This document shows positions 5,601-9,708 of a stretch of 9,708 nucleotides of DNA, piece after piece. Origin of the DNA: an uncultured Mucilaginibacter sp. (GTDB taxonomy: Bacteria > Bacteroidota > Bacteroidia > Sphingobacteriales > Sphingobacteriaceae); assembly GCA_903885865.1 (NCBI GenBank), contig CAISKH010000290.1, forward strand, positions 1 through 9,708, read 5' to 3'. Positions within the stretch are counted from its first letter, which is position 1; every line of letters begins with the position of its first letter. Below the pieces are notes generated by a model, which worked only from the letters and a program-made list of their open reading frames with translations, had not been told where the DNA came from and searched no databases. A program made the translations under genes and the position numbers.

Positions 5601-7951
5601 ACATTAATAGAATAAATAGTTATCTCGTTGCAATATTAAGTATTCTTCTGCTCTTTACGAGCTGGGGCTGCAGTTTAACACGCGGGCTTAAAGGTAACCA
5701 GTCGCTGGTGCGCAAAGTAGTTATTAAGGGAATGGATAAGGAGTTTGAAGAACAGGCCCTAAACTATGTTGACAAACAACAGCAGCCCAACAATGTAATT
5801 AACCTGCAACTTTATTATATGTTTAATAAAAGCGGCAAAAGAAATATTGGCGAGCCTCCTGCAATTTTAGATAGCGGTCTGGTTGATTTTTCACGTTTTC
5901 AAATGGAAAAGTTTATACAAAGCAAGGGTTATTTAAAGGCCAAAGTAGCTGATACTATTACCATTAAAAATAAAAGAGCCACCCTGTTATTTACGACTAC
6001 TGAGGGGCCCATGTTTAGAATACGTAAAATTAACGATAGCATTCCGGATGTAAAAGTGCGCAACTTGTTCCGGGCTAACCGTAACAAGTTTTCGCATTTA
6101 CAACCGGGGGGGCGTTTTGATACCGATAGCGTGGCCTATGACCGTGACGCATTTTTCCTGTTAATGAAGCGCAACGGGTATTACGATTTTTTCCGCCAGT
6201 ACATCAGGTTTGTTGGCGACACTACTTTTAGCAGCAGCATAGTAGACCTGGATATGATAATTGATAACCCTGCCGATAAACCGGAACATCCTGTTTATAC
6301 CATAAATAACACTTTGATCACTATATCAGGCTCTAACAGGCGCAATACCGGGAAAGCAGATACCATCCAGGTCGACTCCCAATTCAGGTTTGTTGATTAT
6401 TCGCATAAGTTTAAACCGCGTGCGGTTACTGATTATGTTTACCAGATAAAAGGAGATCTGTTTAATACCGATATGCAAACGGTTACCACTTCGCGTCTTT
6501 CAGAATTAAATGTTTTCATTAATGTTCCCAATCCCACTTATACAAAAACGGCCGATAGTACTAACCGGCTAAATACCAGGATAGATATTACACCGCTTAA
6601 ACAAATGTCGGAGGGGATAGAGGGTGAGTTTTTGTTTAGCGGCGGCCGTTACGGTTATAACATAGGCAATACCTTTACCGACCGTAACCTGTTTAAGCAG
6701 GCTGTAGCCTTGCAGGTAAAAGTTAATTATAGCATATTGTATGATAACGGCCGCAATGCCGCCACTTCAAGCGGCATTGAGAACCAGGATTTTAAAATAG
6801 GCGCAAGTTTGATCTACCCGCGTATAATTTCTCCATTTAATGTGGCCCGGCCGGGCAAACATGGTGTGCCCCATACTACATTTTCATCCAATTACTCGCT
6901 GTTTTATCAAAACGGCCTGGTTGAACGTACCAGCCTGATCAATTCAGTTACCTATGATTTCCTGGAAACAGCAAACAAAGTCCATAGTGTAACCCCAATT
7001 GACATTGAATTTTCAAAAGGTTCCATTGATCCGGTTGCTTATAAGGAATTGTTAAGCCAGAACCGTTATTCGTATATTTATTTAATAGGCCGCACCATTT
7101 TTACTACCGGCAGTCAATATACTTACCAGGCAAATGGCAATTTGCTAAGCACCTACGGAAATTTCACCTATTTCAGGGGCGCGCTTGATATTGGGGGCAA
7201 CTGGCTTTCGGGCGTAAGCAAAATATTGAATACGCCCAGAGACACACTTGGCCAGCGCACCATTTTTGGCTATACTTTTGCCCAATATGCCAAGGCTGAA
7301 GTAGACTTCAGGGTCTATCATAGCTTAGGCGGCGAAAGGCAATTCATATTCCGGATAAACCCCGGCATTGGTGTTCCGTATGGTAATAGCACCCAATTGA
7401 TATTTGAGAAAAACTTTTATGCAGGCGGTGCTAATGATATTAGGGCATGGCTTCCCCGCACTTTGGGCCCCGGCCAGTTTAACCGCGGGACCGCCTACGG
7501 CACCGATACCGTTACCCGCCAACGACTAAAATACCTGGACCAGTTTGGTGAAATAAAAATTATTGCCAATGCCGAATACCGGTATAAAATTGCTAATAAT
7601 TTTTTCGGATCAAAACTAAAAGGCGCCATGTTTATGGATGCCGGCAATATTTGGCGCATAAATAAAACAAGTGAGAACCCGAACGGCGAATTTAAGTTCA
7701 ACAATATTTTACAGTCATCGGCAATTGGTATAGGCACCGGGTTGCGGTTTGATGTAACCTATTTTGTTTTCAGGCTCGACGCTGCGTTTAAATTTAAAGA
7801 CCCCCAGTTTAACGGATCGGATCAATGGGTGTTAATTAACCACGGTAATGAACTATTTCATTCAGGGTCATTCAAAAATGCCTATTTACAGGCTAATGGT
7901 GAAAACTATGCTTTTATGCAGCTTAATTTTGGTATAGGGATGCCATTTTGA
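5591..7951 (+). CDS. tamL: TamL-type lipoprotein of the Omp85 (BamA/TamA) superfamily
   Basis: A 786-residue outer-membrane protein. The start is TTG 5591-5593: an in-frame stop lies at 5579-5581, there is no in-frame ATG near, and TTG gives an intact lipoprotein signal peptide with lipobox SWGC (lipidated Cys27). Residues about 35-300 look like POTRA domains; about 340-786 form the 16-strand-type barrel ending in a C-terminal Phe. The strand usually carrying VRGF has NDIRAW (615-620). Lipidated TamA-like proteins (TamL) are known from Bacteroidota, where they work with TamB in assembling or supplying the outer membrane; no tamB gene is in the window. It is divergent from the RNA methyltransferase gene and its TGA stop begins a 36-base repeat arm. 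A plain BamA paralogue is the alternative. Confidence 0.88.
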   Translation: MKAYINRINSYLVAILSILLLFTSWGCSLTRGLKGNQSLVRKVVIKGMDKEFEEQALNYVDKQQQPNNVINLQLYYMFNKSGKRNIGEPPAILDSGLVDFSRFQMEKFIQSKGYLKAKVADTITIKNKRATLLFTTTEGPMFRIRKINDSIPDVKVRNLFRANRNKFSHLQPGGRFDTDSVAYDRDAFFLLMKRNGYYDFFRQYIRFVGDTTFSSSIVDLDMIIDNPADKPEHPVYTINNTLITISGSNRRNTGKADTIQVDSQFRFVDYSHKFKPRAVTDYVYQIKGDLFNTDMQTVTTSRLSELNVFINVPNPTYTKTADSTNRLNTRIDITPLKQMSEGIEGEFLFSGGRYGYNIGNTFTDRNLFKQAVALQVKVNYSILYDNGRNAATSSGIENQDFKIGASLIYPRIISPFNVARPGKHGVPHTTFSSNYSLFYQNGLVERTSLINSVTYDFLETANKVHSVTPIDIEFSKGSIDPVAYKELLSQNRYSYIYLIGRTIFTTGSQYTYQANGNLLSTYGNFTYFRGALDIGGNWLSGVSKILNTPRDTLGQRTIFGYTFAQYAKAEVDFRVYHSLGGERQFIFRINPGIGVPYGNSTQLIFEKNFYAGGANDIRAWLPRTLGPGQFNRGTAYGTDTVTRQRLKYLDQFGEIKIIANAEYRYKIANNFFGSKLKGAMFMDAGNIWRINKTSENPNGEFKFNNILQSSAIGIGTGLRFDVTYFVFRLDAAFKFKDPQFNGSDQWVLINHGNELFHSGSFKNAYLQANGENYAFMQLNFGIGMPF

Positions 7952-8043
7952 TGTGCAGATGTGCGGATATGCAAATGTGCAAATGAGTTTTTTATAATCA
8001 ATAAATTATCCGCACATCCACGCATCTGCACATTTACACATCA
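7949..8043. repeat. Symmetric octamer inverted repeat joining two stop codons
   Basis: The left arm 7949-7984 begins with the tamL stop TGA and reads in 8-base units from the second base: GATGTGCA, GATGTGCG, GATATGCA, AATGTGCA. The right arm 8008-8043, on the minus strand, begins with the TGA stop of the 8041-8577 gene and uses the same words (AATGTGCA, GATGTGCG). Aligned from their TGAs the arms agree at 26 of 36 positions, and all ten differences are transitions. The 23-base loop contains a T7 run. As the gap lies between convergent genes, it may act as a two-way terminator. Confidence 0.8.
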
Positions 8044-8577
8044 CTTAAACACCCCCTTCAACCCGTCAATTATACTTTCGAAGAATGTTGGAATAGTGAG
8101 GCCGTTATGGTGGTTAAAGTATAAGAAAATGCAAAATATTACGATGGCTATTATTATAAACCTTTTAAACATATAGGCTAATAAAATAAGCCCCAATGGA
8201 ATAGCCAGCAATAATATCCAGCTAATATGGATGGGGTGCAGTTTCCCATCCTGTTTATAGATATAATAAAGCATGGAATGCGTGCCGTTATCATTAACGT
8301 GTTTTACATAAAAAAAACTCGACTTATCTAATTTATGACTGTAAAAAGCAGTACCCTTATCAAACTTCATTTGTTCCTGGAAACCATTTATAGTGAAACT
8401 AAATACTCCATCAACATTTTCGCGGATATTCCCGGCTGTGTCTGTGGCAACAATGGCTATTTCACTATCTGCGAACGGGTTTTCCTTAACTACAAAATGA
8501 TTAATAGCAATGGTATCGGCAAAAACAAAGTTGTTTGCAAGCACCAACAGGAAAGCAACATATAATATCTTTTTCAT
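8041..8577 (-). CDS. Exported membrane-anchored protein of unknown function
   Basis: A 178-residue protein that I do not recognise. Residues 1-20 are a Sec signal peptide (MKKILYVAF to VFA, cleavage likely after Ala20). Residues 21-115 look like a beta-rich extracytoplasmic domain. Two hydrophobic helices follow (about 118-136 and 139-154), separated by the basic FKR, and a short C-terminal tail ends FESIIDGLKGVFK. The mature domain should face the periplasm. No catalytic motif, cysteine pair or lipobox is visible. The gene is convergent with tamL, and its TGA stop opens one arm of the octamer inverted repeat. No good -7 element was found before 8577. Confidence 0.85.
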   Translation of the reverse strand: MKKILYVAFLLVLANNFVFADTIAINHFVVKENPFADSEIAIVATDTAGNIRENVDGVFSFTINGFQEQMKFDKGTAFYSHKLDKSSFFYVKHVNDNGTHSMLYYIYKQDGKLHPIHISWILLLAIPLGLILLAYMFKRFIIIAIVIFCIFLYFNHHNGLTIPTFFESIIDGLKGVFK

Positions 8578-8639
8578 TTTTTAATATTAGGTTTGATTAA
8601 CAAACAACAGCGATAAAATTAGTTAATTTATACTGTCGT

Positions 8640-8647
8640 TAGGTTTG
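8640..8647 (+). promoter_or_regulatory. Possible -7 element for the DUF2147 gene
   Basis: TAGGTTTG fits TAnnTTTG and would start transcription near 8652, about 15-35 bases before the candidate start codons. The same word occurs at 8588-8595, and no clear TTG -33 box is seen, so confidence is moderate. Confidence 0.4.
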
Positions 8648-8669
8648 TTTTCGTTAAACTAAATGGATA

Positions 8670-9128
8670 ATGCTTAATAACCAATTAATGTTTAAGATAT
8701 TATTTTTATTTTTTTTATCAACGGCAATTACAAACCTTGCCGCTGAACCTAACCCCGACCTGATATGCGGCAAATGGATGTCGTCGGAAAGGAATCTTAT
8801 TGTACAGGTTTATCGGGAAGGCCAAGAGTTCAGGGCCAAAGTAGTTTGGTTCAAAAATATTGATAACAGCAGGGCAATGGAAGAATGGACCGATAAACGC
8901 AACCCCGAAGCGTCGCTCAGGAACCGGAAGCTAATAGGCATGAGCATATTGCGGGATCTGGATTATATTTCCGGGTCAAACAGCTGGGAAAAAGGAAAAA
9001 TATATGATGCAAAAAATGGCCGCGAGTGGGACGCTTCGGCCTATATCAATAAAGAAGGACAGCTAAAAGTTACCGGCTATTGGCACTTTAAATTTATTGG
9101 AAGAACAATGACGTTTACAAGGGTATAA
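8670..9128 (+). CDS. Exported DUF2147 family protein
   Basis: A 152-residue protein from ATG 8670, or 146 from the ATG at 8688, which gives a more usual short signal-peptide start (MFKILFLFF). The signal peptide ends near Ala24-Ala25. The remainder matches the DUF2147 pattern: an opening GKW (34-36) with basic and aromatic strands, the NPEASLRNRKLIGM segment, a W-x-x-G-x-IYD step (SWEKGKIYDAKNG) and the closing GRTMTFTRV. Members are small secreted beta proteins, found widely in Proteobacteria and Bacteroidota; their biochemical role is not established as far as I know. It is preceded by a possible Bacteroidota promoter and followed by a heptamer array nine bases after its TAA stop. Confidence 0.9.
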   Translation: MLNNQLMFKILFLFFLSTAITNLAAEPNPDLICGKWMSSERNLIVQVYREGQEFRAKVVWFKNIDNSRAMEEWTDKRNPEASLRNRKLIGMSILRDLDYISGSNSWEKGKIYDAKNGREWDASAYINKEGQLKVTGYWHFKFIGRTMTFTRV

Positions 9129-9136
9129 GGTTTAAG

Positions 9137-9190
9137 CAATGTCGAATATCGAATGATGAATATCCAATGATGAAGTGAAAATTCGATATT
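9137..9190 (+). repeat. Heptamer array with hairpin after the DUF2147 gene
   Basis: In-phase 7-base units CAATGTC, GAATATC, GAATGAT, GAATATC, CAATGAT, GAAGTGA fill 9137-9178. AATATCGAAT (9145-9154) is perfectly complementary to ATTCGATATT (9181-9190), so the array can fold and may end DUF2147 transcripts. Confidence 0.7.
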
Positions 9191-9193
9191 AAA

Positions 9194-9260
9194 CCCTGCC
9201 AGTCGGCAATGACAGGAAAGTCTCCCCTGCCGGGGGAGATTTAGAGGGGGCCGCCCCTTA
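9194..9260 (+). repeat. G+C-rich REP-like element with two or three hairpins
   Basis: Three short stems are seen in a row: TGCC/GGCA (9197-9208), TCTCCCC/GGGGAGA (9221-9227 with 9233-9239) and AGGGG/CCCCT (9245-9249 with 9254-9258). The part reading CTCCCC...GGGGAGATTTAGAGGGGG resembles sequences I recall as dispersed in many copies in Bacteroidota genomes; copy number cannot be judged from one window. Confidence 0.6.
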
Positions 9261-9314
9261 TTTACTCACCCTATACATTGGCAAGTTAATCCTTTGTTAA
9301 AAATTATCTTTCTA

Positions 9315-9330
9315 CCCCCCCCCTTTTTTT
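9315..9330 (+). other. C9-T7 homopolymer tract upstream of the MG2-type gene
   Basis: Nine C followed directly by seven T, ending 45 bases before the start codon at 9376. Such runs change length by slippage and could alter promoter spacing; no promoter was recognised next to it. The remaining bases 9261-9314 hold nothing I can identify. Confidence 0.7.
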
Positions 9331-9375
9331 AACCTTTTGGAGTATTAAGCATAATTAAGATCATTTACATCCGTA

Positions 9376-9708
9376 ATGAAAAGGATACTTATCACCATTT
9401 TTGTTATTCTTTTTTGTTGTTCTTTTACTGTAAGGGGACAAAGTACGGGGCATAATAGCCTGGCAGGTATTATGGGGGCTATCGATAGCCTGCATAAGCG
9501 GCAACCTGCCGAAAAGCTATACCTACACATGGACAAACCCTATTATGCCATTGGCGATACCATGCGTTTTAAGGCTTATTTGCTGGATGAAAACTTATTC
9601 GGCTCATTAAAAAGCGGGATATTGTATGTGGAACTGATGGATAGCACCAAAGTTTTTAAGCGCGAAACTATTATATTAAAAGAGGGTATTACCTGGGGGG
9701 ACATCATC
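9376..9708 (+). CDS. MG2-type (alpha-2-macroglobulin-like) surface protein, N-terminal part
   Basis: The first 111 codons of a gene cut by the right edge. A signal peptide (MKRILITIFVILFCC, cleavage probably near residue 21) is followed by EKLYLHMDKPYYAIGDTMRF (46-65) and KAYLLD, then WGDI (107-110). This is the typical opening of the Bacteroidota MG2-domain proteins annotated as TonB-dependent receptor plug domain or carboxypeptidase-regulatory-like proteins. They are usually 700-950 residues, exported to the cell surface or periplasm and of unclear function. Whether a TonB plug domain follows cannot be seen. A C9-T7 tract lies upstream. Confidence 0.85.
   Translation, partial: MKRILITIFVILFCCSFTVRGQSTGHNSLAGIMGAIDSLHKRQPAEKLYLHMDKPYYAIGDTMRFKAYLLDENLFGSLKSGILYVELMDSTKVFKRETIILKEGITWGDII

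Noticed and set aside
7961..8176. Plus-strand open frame after tamL
   Set aside because: Its start is repeat-derived and most of it is antisense to the 8041-8577 gene.
8592..8606. Near-palindrome GTTTGATTAACAAAC as an operator
   Set aside because: It is short and imperfect, and the AT-rich gap makes such matches likely by chance.
9345..9536. Minus-strand frame of 63 codons
   Set aside because: It is antisense to the MG2-type gene start, which has a signal peptide and family motifs.

Overview
The window looks like the chromosome of a Bacteroidota bacterium, most likely a Sphingobacteriaceae member of the Mucilaginibacter/Pedobacter kind. The signs are promoters of the TAnnTTTG type instead of sigma70 boxes, no clear Shine-Dalgarno sequences, a DUF4369-plus-thioredoxin protein, a lipoprotein Omp85 protein (TamL type) and the start of an MG2-type cell-surface protein. 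The genus is inference.

Layout. On the minus strand from the left edge are a truncated ABC-F ATPase (1-1006), a secreted thioredoxin-like protein (1115-2170) and a Tat-exported SGNH hydrolase (2279-3046). Divergent from them is pyrD (3328-4371, +). Next, on the minus strand, is a tRNA-Cys(GCA) with a strong promoter, followed by a 57-residue basic protein and a good intrinsic terminator. Then comes a divergent pair whose start codons overlap: a SpoU/TrmH RNA methyltransferase (4851-5600, -) and the tamL-like gene (5591-7951, + , TTG start). The right part holds an unrecognised membrane-anchored exported protein (8041-8577, -), a DUF2147 protein (8670-9128, +) and the first 111 codons of an MG2-type surface protein (9376 to the right edge, +).

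The genes are mostly housekeeping or envelope functions: pyrimidine synthesis, tRNA and RNA modification, outer-membrane assembly and several exported proteins. They do not form one pathway.

The unusual part is the DNA between genes. At least five gaps hold word-like repeats with a strict 7-base period (8-base in one gap). Each locus uses its own words, and at four of the five the words also occur as facing inverted copies that can fold. At four genes the stop codon TGA is itself part of a repeat unit. In the tamL/8041-8577 gap, two 36-base inverted arms each begin exactly at the TGA of one of the converging genes. One 21-base inverted pair, exactly three heptamers, flanks the AT-rich thioredoxin-like gene. 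I regard this family of intergenic heptamer palindromes as the best candidate for something undescribed; its function is unknown. No gap without a gene exceeds 300 bases; the longest (3047-3327 and 9129-9375) are described under their repeats.
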